Origin: Marchantia polymorpha subsp. ruderalis | Taxonomy: Eukaryota > Streptophyta > Marchantiopsida > Marchantiales > Marchantiaceae | DNA length: 64,000 nucleotides | NCBI GenBank assembly: GCA_037833965.1 | Contig: AP031353.1 | Location: 21,454,501-21,518,500 of the forward strand | Reading direction: 5' to 3' | Shown: positions 1 to 11,493 of the stretch, one piece after another | Layout: every line of letters begins with the position of its first letter | Position numbering within the stretch: position 1 is the stretch's first letter | The notes under the pieces: generated by a model | Told to the model about the DNA's origin: nothing | The model's database searches: none | The model's input: only the letters and a program-made list of their open reading frames with translations | Made by a program: the position numbers and the translations under genes

Positions 1-2900
1 GCTAATGATAGAAGATGGAGAATATGTCAGTAGATCTGATGAGGACAATATGGAGGATTCAGACTAATCTGGTAACATTATCACGGGTGTGCTACTTCCA
101 ACAACAACGCTCCAACATCCAAACATCGGAGTTCCGTTTCCAACGGTTAATTATGTGCGAGACTAAGTATCAAAACTTTGTAACCTTCCACTTCAAAAGA
201 CAATAAAAACGGCTGCGCATTTTCTTCTCATAAGCAATTTCACTGTACAATTCGGTTCAACATGACAAAGAGAGCAATAGAGCCGTTGGTAGAATGTTAA
301 AAAAATCAAAACTCCAGCATTTCTCTTCCTCTAGCATATGATAGAGTATCTTTCCACATAAAGGCCACAGCCTCCGGGACAACAATGCCACATATCACAC
401 GCTCAAACAATGACATAGATTGGGCAACACAAAGGTCTTTTGTCTCACGCGGATGTTTGATTGTAAGAGCTTCTTTTCAAATATTGTACTCCTACTTTTG
501 TGAATTGAAACAATGAATCGTAGGACTCATCAAACTTGAATGGAAAATCATAATTTGAATATGGAAAGACACACTAATCAAACGTATTCTTGCATTCATG
601 ACAAAATTTTGAAGCAGAGTCGAAGGTTGGGAATTGAAGAATTTACGGTAACATCTTGATTTTATGCTGGCCTTGATGAAGAATATGAGAAATATAGATA
701 GGGCAACGAGCTTTTAAGTGTTTCGAGCTAGACAAATGTAGATGCAGATAGAAGAATATCAATCAAGATATTTTTAAATTAAGTATGATGTGCCACATTT
801 TACTAAGAGATGGTCGAAGAGTTGAAAACATAATGAAGTTACATGAATCTAAATAGTTATGACTAAGTATAGTTAGTTATATTTAGTTTATCAACATTTT
901 TTATACTTGGTAGAATAATTAGAAAAATTCTAGAAAAAAATAGAAAACATTATTATTTTGTCTTTTATAAAAGTTTAGATTTGAAGAGAAAAAACTTTTG
1001 ATAACAAGATTAGTTTTGATTGGTTGGACTAAATAAAGAAAAATCCATAGATTAGATTAAGTTTTCATTTGACTTAGTAGCAAGTTGAGGTTCTAGAATT
1101 TTGGAAGTCTCAAATGGCATATGTTCACCTCAACCTAGAGTCAAGAAAGCTTCTAAATGGTTTGGATAGACCAATGACATGTTACATATTGGAAACTAGT
1201 CAAATCTTCCATGATTTATCTTTGTAAAAATAAATTAAGAAATAATTTTCATTTGTTAATATTTCAATTTTTCAAGTTGTAAAATTAGAAAAGGAAAGAA
1301 CATGTAAATGTTTTTTGAGTAATTTTCAAGAATTTTAGTGCTTGTAGAGTCAAAAATGAATTGTGTTCAAATTTTTTTTCAGTTCCTGATCTTTCATGTA
1401 ACCAAAGTCATGAGTGTCTGAACTTTAGGGGGTTATGATAATTATCAAAGAATAACTCTTGGAAAATGTGTGCAAAGTTTATTAGAGTACTTTTTGTTTG
1501 TTAATAATTTCTGAAACTTTGTTTCTTTGTAGAATGAGATCTTAGTTCCGTAACAGTGAGAATTTCATTGACAGATCATGTCTAACAAAGAGATTATGAT
1601 CTTTCTAAAGTCTAGGGGTACAAAAACATGAATTGAATGAAAAACTTTCTACTTTAGTTATTTGCAATTTTTGGTCATTTACGAAACGTTTTGGGAGAGA
1701 TATCTTGAATTTTTTTCATTTTATAGAAAAATGAGTCAAAAAGTGAATTGGAAATTTACATTATTCAAGGTATCTGAAGTCTTGGATGATAGTCTCCCTG
1801 GACTTTAACACAAAGAAATTCAAAGTGGAGCTTCAATATAGAGCAGTAAGTCAATCTTTAAGAGTGAAACTCAAAATGTGTTTGTATTGTGGAGAGTAAG
1901 TACTCAAGGTTGTTTCGTGTACTCTCTGCAACATGAACCTGAGGTTGAGAAATCAAAGAAATTAGGGAAATTTGAAACTTTATTTGAGACCATCTTCTTC
2001 ACACAATTATCAAAGCGCAACGTATTGTGATAATTGTGAAGTGATTAGACTACCGACGAAACATAAATATATATGTGTCAAGTCACTTCTTGAATCATTT
2101 GTGGAAAGTTTGGATGACAAACTTAGTGCACAGACGAAAAATTTGACCTCGGTTAACTCAAGTTCAAATTGAAGATTAAAATCATCATTCAGATGATTAA
2201 GAATATCTTGATGAAGACAAGACTATGTTTCGAAAAGAAGAAAACTATGACTATTGAGGAATTACTCAAGGATCGAGTTACTATTGTTTGTATTATATAT
2301 AAAAGTTTCATATCAATTTTCAATAGGAAAAAAAATTAAAAAGATTAGAAATGGGAAAACTTACCATATAATATCTAGAACTATATGTCAAATCCGTTAT
2401 TAGAGTTATTCAAAATTACTTCCAACTATAAATCCAAACTCTCCATATCTGCTTCAGAACTCTATGTCAATTAGCCAATTCTCATATGTCATGGAATTGA
2501 AATTGCCTCCAACACTCCAAGACGTACATGGTTTTGCCATATTTTGTTTGTTGAGATTGGTTGAAGCTCACGGAAGAAAACCTAAACCACTAATATAGTT
2601 GGGAGGCCAAAAGTGAATAAACGATGCAAACATGGCTTTCTCTGCCATTGATCAAATATTTGTCATTCTAATAGCTATTCTTTGGAAAAAAGTTAAAAAA
2701 ATATATGACTATTTTACTATCTAATGGTTTTACACTATTGTTGAGCTCGTTCTTAGCGGTACTCATCGGCCATTGAGGAGAGGAAAATTCTGAGAGCTAT
2801 TTATGAGTGAATAATTAATACCTAGCCAGAATTATTTTATCTTCTGAGTCAGGTCGACTGGAAATTCTCGTGTCTCTATGAATAGTCTGTAATGAGACTT
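1..2900. other. AT-rich non-coding stretch
   Basis: I find no gene I can support here. The stretch is AT-rich, its open frames are short and none resembles a known family. The only recognisable item is a decayed LTR-like segment at about 855-1,210, listed separately. Confidence 0.6.
855..1210 (+). repeat. decayed copy of the 38.1-kb solo LTR family
   Basis: The segment aligns by eye, in the same order, with 38,211-38,640. Shared pieces include AGTTATGACTAA, GTTAGTTATA, GGAATAATTAG-like, ATTCTAGA and CCAATGGCAT-like blocks, plus the paired 'cacctcaacct' and 'gcttctaaa/gaaggtt' parts. The copy is diverged with many small indels, so it is much older than the 38-kb copy. I could not define its ends or any target duplication. 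Confidence 0.5.
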
Positions 2901-3020
2901 TTTGGCTTTAATCATTCGAGTAGCATCTGAACTACTTGATTTAGTATTCCAGTCTAATCTGCTCGTTTTGTGAATGAAGCTGCGGCTCTAAAAGGTCCAT
3001 GAGAGACTTCGGGAGTTCGA

Positions 3021-3166
3021 AGATGGGAGGGTATCAATCATACCCTCTCATCTAAAAAGGATTGGTCGTGTCTACTTCAATGTGGTGGATGAAAGAAAAT
3101 TGGATCATACGGTATGATCCCATATTCTTTCATCCACGAAATAGACACGACGAATCCTTTTTAGAT
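3021..3166. repeat. double hairpin in the metallothionein intron
   Basis: Two inverted repeats sit side by side. The first (about 3,022-3,054) pairs a GATGGGAGGGTAT arm with ATACCCTCTCATC across about 5 nt. The second (about 3,052-3,166) is a foldback of about 113 nt with almost no loop. Its arms begin CTAAAAAGGATT and end AATCCTTTTTAG, and contain GTCGTGTCTA / TAGACACGAC and GGATGAAAGAA / TTCTTTCATCC. The second metallothionein copy near 17,970-18,030 has only one version of this arm. It could be a small foldback transposon or a small-RNA precursor; the sequence alone cannot decide. Confidence 0.65.
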
Positions 3167-3262
3167 GATCAATATTCCACAACTGCAACCTGATTCGGCT
3201 CTTCGGCTCTTTAGTTCTGATGCATGTTTTGCTGATAATGGTTCTAATGGTGGTTGTTTCAG

Positions 3263-3332
3263 GTTTGAGGGAGCCAACGAAGGATGCAAATGCGGTGACA
3301 AATGCTCATGCAGCCCTTGCACCTGCAAGTGA
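3263..3332 (+). CDS. plant metallothionein, last exon (copy 1)
   Basis: After a pyrimidine-rich tract and an AG acceptor at 3,261-3,262, the exon reads, with one leading base, FEGANEG CKCGDKC SCSPCTCK and stop TGA at 3,330-3,332. The six cysteines have the CxCxxxCxCxxCxC spacing of the C-terminal metal-binding domain of plant metallothioneins, small cytosolic proteins that bind Cu, Zn or Cd. The N-terminal cysteine domain should be in an upstream exon; I could not find it convincingly (2,940-3,010 matches the second copy but has no clean frame). The 3' UTR to about 3,530 is nearly identical to that of the copy at 18,147-18,216, so duplication was recent. Whether this copy is functional is unknown. 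Confidence 0.75.
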
Positions 3333-4350
3333 GAATACCGCTGATCTATAGACTTCATACCTCCACCTTGCGGACGATGGATAGAGATGTGACCTGATTG
3401 CTCAGTTAGCAATCAGCTCATGGTCTACAGCCATGCAGAGGACGTAAGGCAGGCCTGTTGTTTATATGCACGCACTACAATGTTCAGAGAATACAGGAAG
3501 TGTTGTCTTGTGCGTCAAGGCTGTAAGAAGAGCTTGACTTCAAGTCGACAGGGTTCAACTGTATATTTGTTCACCAAAAATAAAGACATAATCTTCTAAC
3601 AAGAAGTCCAACATCACGGCCAATTGCCGTTTGATTTTCATGGGTTTCCGATAGTGGGTGAACTTGCAACCTTACAAGTCTAATCTAATCATGATGGCCT
3701 TACCTCGCCTGTTGAGGACCCAGGATCGGAAGGGCAGGTATGTGAAAACAAGAGAAAAATTGCTTCCAAGAACGTGGATCGAAGATCTTAATTTGCAGTG
3801 CTTTATAGTACCTAGTTCTAGATGGGAGGCACGAAGGGGTCAAATCCTCGAATGGAGATCTATAAGCAGCCGATCAAACAACATTGGTCTGATTCTGTTT
3901 AGCTGATGGATCAGATGAAACACCTTCTTACCCCGCATCTTCTCACAGGACCATCTTGCAAGGAGACGCGCTACCTGCAATACGTAGGCCCCCACATTGG
4001 GATTCTCGTTGCAGCTCGAGGAACTCTTAACGCCATCTGTGATCCCGGAGTGCCCAGACGATAATCTAATATTCAAATAGAATTGAGGATTTCTCTCGAG
4101 CAATTTCTACTCTTGGATTGTTCAAAGTAGACGGTCCCAGTACTCGGCTTCATCCGCGCCGCGTATGCACAATTCAACAAAAATCGCGAACATTGAGATC
4201 TGCAGGTGCTCGATGCATGTGCACTCTTTGATCGATCGACCCTTCGCTTGCGTGTCTCGTGGTTGGTCGAGGGAACAGTCGAACGATCTTTTATAGCGAC
4301 CATATAGCTGTGTAATTATGTAAATGCATGCGCGGATGTCGTGTGAAGTA
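3333..4350. other. metallothionein 3' flank and intergenic DNA
   Basis: The first 200 bases are the presumed metallothionein 3' UTR, shared almost base for base with 18,217-18,420. Beyond that I see no supported gene. A short phrase near 3,860 (ataagcagc.gatcaaa..) recurs near 18,955, which suggests further shared repeat sequence. Confidence 0.45.
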
Positions 4351-4352
4351 GT

Positions 4353-5021
4353 TTGAGAGCCGAGATGACCCCGTGCCGTATTATCAAATGTTCACAGAAC
4401 GAGAGTAGAAGTAGAGCTGAGCGCGATCACAGAATAAATCCCGCCGAGCTAAAAAAACGATTTCAGGAACTATCGGCGGTTCTGCAAAAGACGCGAGATT
4501 CTTTCAGCTGTCGATTGGACGAAGACCAACAGAACCCTCTGGTAGAGCTGCGCACGCGCTTGTTCAAAGCCAAAGATCGCTTCCAATCTCGGCTGGCTAT
4601 GGCTGAGAGGTTCCCAGACCCCGGAGGCTTCTACCCCGTCGAACCAGAGAATCCGTTCCAGGAACTGCGATCCGTGTTGAGAAGCGCTTGAGTCAAGTTC
4701 GTGCCTCTCTTGGATCAGTGCATTCTGGACAGCAGCAGCAGAAGCAGCACACAAGGATGGAGTTCGAGTCACAGTCGTTCGGATGGCAGAGGATTGAATC
4801 CATTTTCCGCACAGCCTCCGCCGATTGAGAAGCTGAAACTGGACGATGACAATGATGTGAATTCGTTCCCACATCGACTGCACTGGCTACTGGAGGAAGA
4901 AACGCGTTCCAGACGCAGGCAACTTGAGGCGGATCTGGATTCCCGAGACCCAGTACAAGATGCTGCTGGTGCCTCTTCCTCGCCTGCTGAGCGATCGACT
5001 CGCTCATCAATGAGGAGTTGA
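4353..5021 (+). CDS. unrecognised ORF pair in one frame (hypothetical)
   Basis: Two open stretches of 112 and 106 codons lie in the same frame, separated by one TGA at 4,689-4,691. The product would be charged, with FQELSAVL and FQELRSVL phrases about 95 residues apart, which hints at an internal repeat. I recognise no domain. Composition here is more GC-rich than the flanks, as expected of an exon-containing region. It may be a pseudogene, or exons wrongly joined by a simple ORF reading. Function unknown. Confidence 0.2.
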
Positions 5022-7270
5022 ATTGCAAGAGGGGGCCAGGCTTTGATCGTAAAAATTACCTTTGAAGGTTTCGGAGAGATCATGGCTGGAGCAAGTTCCG
5101 AACTTCGGGCGTACCAATTTGTGGGATCACGACAGACGAAAGCTGACCGCCGAAAGTTTTCTCATCCCCGGCAGTATGTCACCCTGATCCTTCTGCCTTA
5201 CAGATCGTGTGGAGCTCATTCTAGTTCATATTCTGAACACGTTCACGGGAGAATGAAAGTTAATAGTCAAGTGGAATCCCCACATCACGCCTTGCAGATT
5301 TTACACATGCATGGTCAGAGAGCTAGCTCCTCGAGAACTTCTCGAGACCAGAAATCCTCTCGGTTATGAATGCTGCGAAGATAGTCTGATGGTATTCGGG
5401 AATCGAATTAACCAGCATCCAAAGGCAGTGGAGCGTGCGATGGTTTAGCTCGATCAAATGCTGGGCACCGGAATTCAAGCGGTGAAACTAATTATCCAGC
5501 GAGGCGGTACAATACTGGAGGAATCAGGCCAATCTAGAGCATTTGTGCTGGAGATTTCAGGAGGAGGTATTGGGGCTCGTATTTTCCCATTTTTACCTTA
5601 AATACCTCGTTTCCTTCTCCAGCTTCAGTCCACTCCTTCATTGGGGTCGTTACAAATACACTCTTGCCTTGATGTGTTCCACCAGATCACAGCTCGAGGT
5701 TCCCCACCTCAACTTCTCTGTCTGAAATAAACGATAGCATTAGAGCAAGTGAAGAAGAGAGAATTCAGGAACAAATTGAGGTTCTGGATATGCCCTGCGA
5801 AAACCAAATACAGGACATCAGCTCGGCATCTTTACTCTGATAATTCAGACATTTTACCGTGATAGCATTCAACCACATCATCGGATGATGATTCACAAAT
5901 CCCCTGTCCAAAGTTTCCGTTGATAGTCATCCATCAGAATTAAAACATGTTACTCATCTTTCTGGCGTGTCCTTAACAAACCAAGCTATTTCCATGAAGA
6001 CTTAAAATGTGAATCAGAAATGAATTATGTAGAAGCAATAACGTTCATTGCAATGGCAAGAGATGGTGGTACTAGGAGTGTAGCACAGACATGCTGTAAA
6101 TTCAGATATACCACATATCTTCAAGTTCATTATATTATCCAATTGAAGGTATTATGTTTAGCTTCTTGGGAAAGTAGAGATTATTGTTCAAGAATAAAAT
6201 TTAGTTTCTTTGAAATTTTCCTGATAGAGAATTTTCCTTCGCTAATGTCATACTCATGCGCAAGAGCTTGGAGGGTTTCAGTTTTGAGATGATCTCGTAA
6301 AGTTGGGATTCATTCTAACGTTTGATAGACAATTTCTTTGACATTCTTAAACACGCAACTACCAGTTAAATTCTTAAATGCTCATAAAACTCTAGGGTTC
6401 AAGTTGCATAATTCAACGGGAGACTACTTTATTGGTAGATTAAACTCTATGTGTGGGTATTTAATCCTTAACGTTATTCTCATCACAGTGTTAGCAATAA
6501 TGAAAAACTACACTCTGAACTTTATGTCTTCCAGGAAAATATGGATATACCGAGTACTGCAACTGCGTTTTGAGTTTTCTTTTTATACACGTTGTAAGAT
6601 CTTATCTTTCAAAATTATGTTTAAACAATCTTATTATCAGATATTTGAGCCTTCCGGTACTCCAAATAATCCCACTTCTTGTGCAAAGTTTAGACATGTA
6701 CAAACGATAATGATTCCTATACAGCCTTTGATTCAAACCGAATTTACAGGAGATAGAATGCTCCTGCAATGATAATCCGGATAATGGCAGCAGAGTTTGA
6801 GGACCTCGATATTGCCCTTCCCAGCTCCGGGTTGAGGACCAGATGCGCGAGGAATTTGCGTTTATCCGTCACAGACAGGAAGAGAGCTAGCGAGGACAGT
6901 TACTCTGAACTTCTGTCGTTGTTCGCAGATGATCCACACCGTCCTGTGTCACAGATGAGTTCACATCGTGTTCAACTCGATGGAAGTACTGGCGTCTTTC
7001 CATGAACCTGGAGGGTCAGATGTGATGCAATCTCAAAATGCAGGTCCATCCATTCATCTGAAGCGCACTGTGATTTTCTTTCTTGTACTCGAATTCGGCA
7101 ACTATTACAGAAATAGATTAACAGTCGATTCTGATCGTACTTCCTAGTGTGGCCCGAGATTTGGATTCATGTAAATGGTCGTGATCAGTAGAATGGAAAT
7201 AGATTCGTAAATGTTAGAGTGTGTAAGTTTATCTATTCAGAAACAGATTGAAAAGTTGGATCCCAAAGAC
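5022..7270. other. intergenic DNA, no supported gene
   Basis: Only short open frames are present (for example 6,338-6,772 and 6,769-7,005), none with a recognisable domain. Exons of a split gene may be hidden here; in particular, the expected second exon of the minus-strand phytocyanin should lie below 7,273, but I do not see its copper-site motif. Confidence 0.4.
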
Positions 7271-7274
7271 TTAC

Positions 7275-7460
7275 CACGTAGTCTCCGAACTTGAAGATGA
7301 CACTGTCGGCCCAAGTCGTACAATTGTTGCCAATCGCATTGGCTCGGATTGCAAGTACCCACCCACTTTCATCTCCAACAAAGCATGCTTCTGCGATTGC
7401 TGCTCTGAAGGTAACTAGAAATACAACTGTCGAAGACACTGTCACTGTAGTCTGACCCAT
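7275..7460 (-). CDS. phytocyanin (blue copper protein) first exon, probably truncated gene
   Basis: From ATG at 7,460 the frame gives 62 codons. A hydrophobic signal peptide (about residues 1-25, TVVFLVTF core) is followed by CFVGDESGW, an NCTTWADS segment (N-glycosylation site NCT) and FKFGDYV. The exon ends in phase 0 at a consensus donor, GTAAGT (7,274 downward). The VGD..GW ... W ... F.VGD pattern and an intron at this position are typical of phytocyanins (plastocyanin-like secreted or GPI-anchored cell-surface copper proteins). The second exon, with the HNV and C..G.C copper ligands, was not found downstream on the minus strand, so this may be an orphan exon. An in-frame Met at 7,514 is an alternative, less signal-like start. 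Confidence 0.55.
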
Positions 7461-8051
7461 GGTGAGGTAGGCACTGTGGATGGAGGATGAGATCCTGACC
7501 ATCTCTCTCAACACTCGAATTCAGCAGAAGCCCTGAGCTTGTTGGCAATTCAAAATGTCGTTCTGCAATCTTCGCAATGCTGTTCGATGATGCTCTTCAA
7601 CCTGACTGCCGAGGAGGGCTCACGTGGCTGTTGAATCGAGAGAAAGAGGTAAATAGGATTCTGTAGAGAAACACCCATGACTAGATTAAAGACGTGAATG
7701 CTTAGATATCAGAGGCACTGTCTCATTTCGTAGAAGATCAATGAAAGGTTCAATTCAGACATTTCGACAGAATTTGGGCTATTCTGAAAGCGAGCTAATC
7801 GCTCCACATGGCACTTTTGAAATCACTGCGGCTGAACTCTGTGCACGGGCAAATGAACAATTCATCCTCGATTTCTGGAAGCTTTCTCTCGAAGCAGGGG
7901 GAGAGCATGGAAGCGCTGTCCTAAACCGACGTGGTCGGCCATCTCTAACTTGTCGGAGTGAGAACCTGTAGGAAAGCAGAGGGAGAGGACGAGGACGAGC
8001 CTCGATGCAGGTGGGAAAGCGGCTAGAGCTGGACGCAGAATCTGTCATGAG

Positions 8052-8699
8052 GTGGACGAAATACTCTGGGGCCTCATACGACCAACGTTTCCGGTTAGGC
8101 TGAGAATGGATGACTTCTACTGCGAAAAGAATTACACCATTGAGTGCGCAGATTTCAATGGAAGTCCATATGAAGATGTCGAGTACTTCCTCCGAGATTT
8201 CGAAGCCATCGCGCAGCACAAGGAACAGGTCTCGGATGAAGACAAACGGTGAACTCTTTCCAATTTGCTCTAGGAACGAGCTCTCAGTTGGTACACGTCT
8301 TTGAATGCAGACGAACGAGGAGATTGGGAAAGCCTCCGCGCTGCGCTTGTGAAGACATTTCGTCGAAATCCTGACAGATTGCCGACCAAACTCAGCAGGA
8401 TAAAGAAAAAGCCTGATGATTCCAGTAAAAAATACTGGATCAAACTGACAAGGATGATCAATCAATTGCAGAGTGTCGATGAACCCTATCCTGAAAGATT
8501 GAGGGTTTGGTGATAGTTGAAGGGACTGCCGACATCCATTCGCAAGTATTGCCTGCAAGCAGGTAATAACTCCACCATGGAAGCTGCCATATCGGTTGCC
8601 AAGACCTACGAAGAGACGGCTAAGACTCCTCGTGAAGATCTTCACGGAAGAGGTACTAAAAGGTCAGAGGATGCGGATGCTGACGCTGATGCGAGTTAG
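8052..8699 (+). pseudogene. decayed Ty3/gypsy gag fragment
   Basis: One reading frame stays recognisable but has four stop codons (TGA near 8,250, TAG near 8,271, and TGA TAG near 8,511-8,516). It contains the retrotransposon gag signature: ECADFNGSPYEDVEYFLRDFE, then ERALSWYTSLN, W..L..ALVKTFR and a basic, coiled segment. No zinc knuckle or protease follows, because the sequence is cut by the small element starting at 8,696. The stops lie in frame with no frameshift, as expected of an old copy decaying by point mutation. Confidence 0.7.
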
Positions 8700-9127
8700 G
8701 GCTCCGATAGGATCGGGCTCGGGTCGGATTTGACCTTGAACCCGACCCGAACAACCGGGTCGGATTCGGGTAGAACCCGAATCGGTCGGCAGATCCATGA
8801 TCGTGAGGGGACGGCGAGGGAGAATCGTGAGATTGGAGCTGCATTTTGAGGAGGCAGGACGAGCAGCATATGTAGGGCAGCACGTCCCAGCTAGACGCAG
8901 AAGCAAGGGAGCGGGTGCCTGCATCGCATCGAGCGAGGTACGTAGCAGGCGGGACGAGGAGGAATGCTAGACACGGAGGAGGAGGAGAGTTTCGCGAGAC
9001 GGAGCGGAAGCCGATGCAGACGACGACGACGGACCAGCTGGTCTTGCAGCTGAGCTCTTATCGGTCGTTGCTTTATTGATTTTCGGGTCGGGTACAGCGC
9101 TCTACCCGAACCCGATCGGAGGCCTAA
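8696..9127. mobile_element. MITE-like element with TTAGG...CCTAA ends (copy 1)
   Basis: The ends form an inverted repeat, TTAGGGCTCCGAT at 8,696 and ATCGGAGGCCTAA ending at 9,127. Direct copies of TGCGAG (TGCGAGTT if the TT is counted) flank both sides, at 8,690 and 9,128, so the target duplication is 6-8 bp. An 8-bp duplication would fit a hAT-type non-autonomous element. The interior holds runs of CCCGACCCGA and CGGGTCGGG. No transposase is encoded. A second copy lies inverted at 15,727-16,148. Confidence 0.6.
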
Positions 9128-9835
9128 TGCGAGTTCTGAAATTTCTGATATTGAGAGTTGTACATCCATGGGCACATCCATTTCCAGTATTGCCGAATCA
9201 GTTGATTTGAAGCGCAGAAACTTAGCTCAGAGAAAACTTCATTCCTCGCCCAGCCCGGGAGAGGACAGCCGGTATACGCACTGATCGTCATTCAACGACG
9301 GGTGTTTAACGAGAGGCGGCGAAGTTCTGCTGCAAGAGTAACGATCGACAAGAAGATGTGAGATTTGGAACAAGACTGGATCGCCGATCTGTAAGTATTC
9401 AGGATGACTTTGAAAGGCTTAGCAGGAGACTGCACGGGCAAATCTACCTTTGAAGATAAAATTGGACGAGGTGGATCGATGAAACCAGGAATTTTATCAA
9501 CGAGAGCACGGAGGGATCAATAACTGCGGCAAGAGACGCAACTTGCTCGTTCTCTCCTGACAATGCCTTCATTGAACACTGCCGGAAATGGAGTGACTAC
9601 TGGAAATACAGTATCTCCACCTCATCGTAAGAGCATAAGTTGAGATGCGAATCCCGTCAGGAAATAATTAAAACCCCACCAATCACCTATTTACTCAACC
9701 TAAAAACGTCTCGTCCGGGAATGGACCGCAAAACACCCCGGGGGTTTTCGGTTGAGTTGAAATATGTGCTTACATATCACTTCATTGCCAGCGCGACAAT
9801 TCTGATAATTGGTTGGAGTCACGACAAAATTGTTG

Positions 9836-9892
9836 CAAGCATGCCCAAGCCCCCTTTCAAGATCAAAAGGCCTGGCCCATGCTTGCATCATA
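9836..9892. repeat. imperfect hairpin
   Basis: Arms of about 23 nt starting GCAAGCATG and ending CATGCTTGC pair with several mismatches around a loop containing TTTCAAGATCAAA. Size and shape could suit a small-RNA precursor or a tiny foldback element; there is no evidence of expression. Confidence 0.45.
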
Positions 9893-10000
9893 ATACATAC
9901 ATTTGTGGTATATACATAATATACATAATTGTATGTACAACGCGTAAATGAGCGTAAAATAACTAACTCTTATAAAACCGTAAGTAATACATAGTTAGTG

Positions 10001-10054
10001 TATATTGTGCGATGCTCTATAATTTATAGAGCATCGCAGAGTGTACACAATATA
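10001..10054. repeat. 14-bp near-palindrome with longer partial arms
   Basis: GCGATGCTCTATAA (10,009-10,022) and TTATAGAGCATCGC (10,024-10,037) form a perfect 14-bp stem around one base. TATATTGTG at 10,001 and CACAATATA at 10,046 extend the symmetry with a small bulge. Confidence 0.7.
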
Positions 10055-11055
10055 TTGTGAGATGATCTCCATATGCACTAAACCACTCCATCAGATTGTA
10101 AATGCTAGACTATTACACAAGAGAGTTCTCCAAATACATTACGTTTGATTCTTGAGTGTTGTTGTAAAATGATTGGTTTTCTGTGGCTTCTTGCACTTCG
10201 AACACACCAATTTGAACCTCAGTCTGGAATAAACCATTAGAACCACATTACCCACCTCCAAGAAAAAGAATAATAGTTAAAAGCAAATGTAAGTTCGTGA
10301 AAGAATAAATTTTATCGTATTTTCAAGAATAAAATTCGTATCCAAAAATATATTATTTCTATAGGACAAAATTTCAAACAATTTTGTTCGATGTATTTAG
10401 TTTCAAAAACTTGTCAAATACCAAACCATGGTCAATTTTGAATAGTTTTATTTTTTCAATTATTCCATTTTCTATAACTCTAGAATCTATATATATATTT
10501 TAGAGTTACATTTATAGTTTATACATATATGCCCCGTATACAAAATGCAAATGAAGCCTGCCCTCGCCCGGAGGCATGCCTTTTTGGGTGGGCCTCCAAC
10601 CCTACTCCTATGTCTCATTTACCTGATGACTCACAATCCCCTGTTTGTACATGTTTGACTATTAAGGACGAAGAGTACGGGTTCCGGTTAAATCTTGTAG
10701 TTGGCCTTTCGCCGTAGTATAGGTCTCCTCTACAACTTGCTTTGCCGAATAGAGGTCTTAAGAGAACACCTTCAATGCTCAAGACGATCGTGTGTAATGC
10801 AACATGAGTAGATCTACTTTTTGTATGTCAGTAAACGCCCTTCCAGTGTACCACAAGAGTTAGTACTGTTGTTCCCAGAACCATCAAAGGAGCGAACCAA
10901 TTCATGAAGGCCATACCAATTGATTTTCAGATTTCTTGTCAACGAAAAATTGAATTCATCATGATTTCGTCACCGAAAAGGTACGAAACGAACATTTCTG
11001 GATGAGTCTGGGACTCGTAAGATTTGCTCCAGACTAATAGTGAACACTGACTGTA

Positions 11056-11311
11056 GGATGGGCACGGCTCGGCTCATGGCTAGCCGGCTAATATTTTTTG
11101 TTAGCCGGCTAGCCGATAAACACTGCCACTTCTATCCGAGGCCGAAAACGACCCGTAAACTCGGACAGAATTTACGTTTTTGGCCGATTATGTACTCAGT
11201 TTGGGCCGAAATTATTCAATATTTCGACCGAATATTGAGGTTGATTGCATTTTCGGCCGATAACCGACTAGCCGACGGCTAGACGAAAGTTAGCTGGCTA
11301 CGTGCCCATCC
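11056..11311. mobile_element. MITE-like element with GGATGGGCACG ends
   Basis: An 11-bp terminal inverted repeat, GGATGGGCACG at 11,056 and CGTGCCCATCC ending at 11,311, bounds 256 bp. Inside, GGCTAGCCGGCTAA and TTAGCCGGCTAGCC (11,078-11,091 and 11,101-11,114) form a perfect 14-bp hairpin with a T-rich loop. I found no convincing target duplication. Next to it, 11,312-11,336 is a 12-bp-arm palindrome around GATCATGTCAGT. Confidence 0.5.
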
Positions 11312-11493
11312 GATCATGTCAGTGACTGACATGATCCAAAGCTGTATTACAAACGCAAAGCTCTTTGTATTGAATTCGTAGCTGATGTGTCCCTTCGAGC
11401 CTAGATGTCTCAAAATTGTTAGATTGGATGAGAAATTGTTCATCAGTCTTCAGCCACGTATCGATCTTTCCGAACTTTGAATATCAACCTCTG

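Larger units (their letters stand above)
9402..11355. other. extra segment present only in the left arm
   Basis: The right arm is continuous across this point (near 15,448), so this is an insertion here or a deletion there. It carries no supported gene. It is unusually rich in foldbacks: 9,836-9,892, 10,009-10,037, a MITE-like element at 11,056-11,311 and a palindrome at 11,312-11,336. AT-rich DNA fills 10,250-10,520. Confidence 0.55.

Noticed and set aside
6338..6772. 144-codon ORF
   Set aside because: AT-rich, no recognisable motif, codon use unlike the neighbouring real exons; likely chance.
7779..8645. 288-codon minus-strand ORF
   Set aside because: It is the antisense of the decayed gag on the plus strand (8,052-8,699), which has recognisable gag motifs; the minus frame has none.
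9640..9951. 103-codon plus-strand ORF
   Set aside because: It spans hairpin DNA in the left-arm insertion, has no domain, and its C-terminal part is low-complexity IYI repeats.
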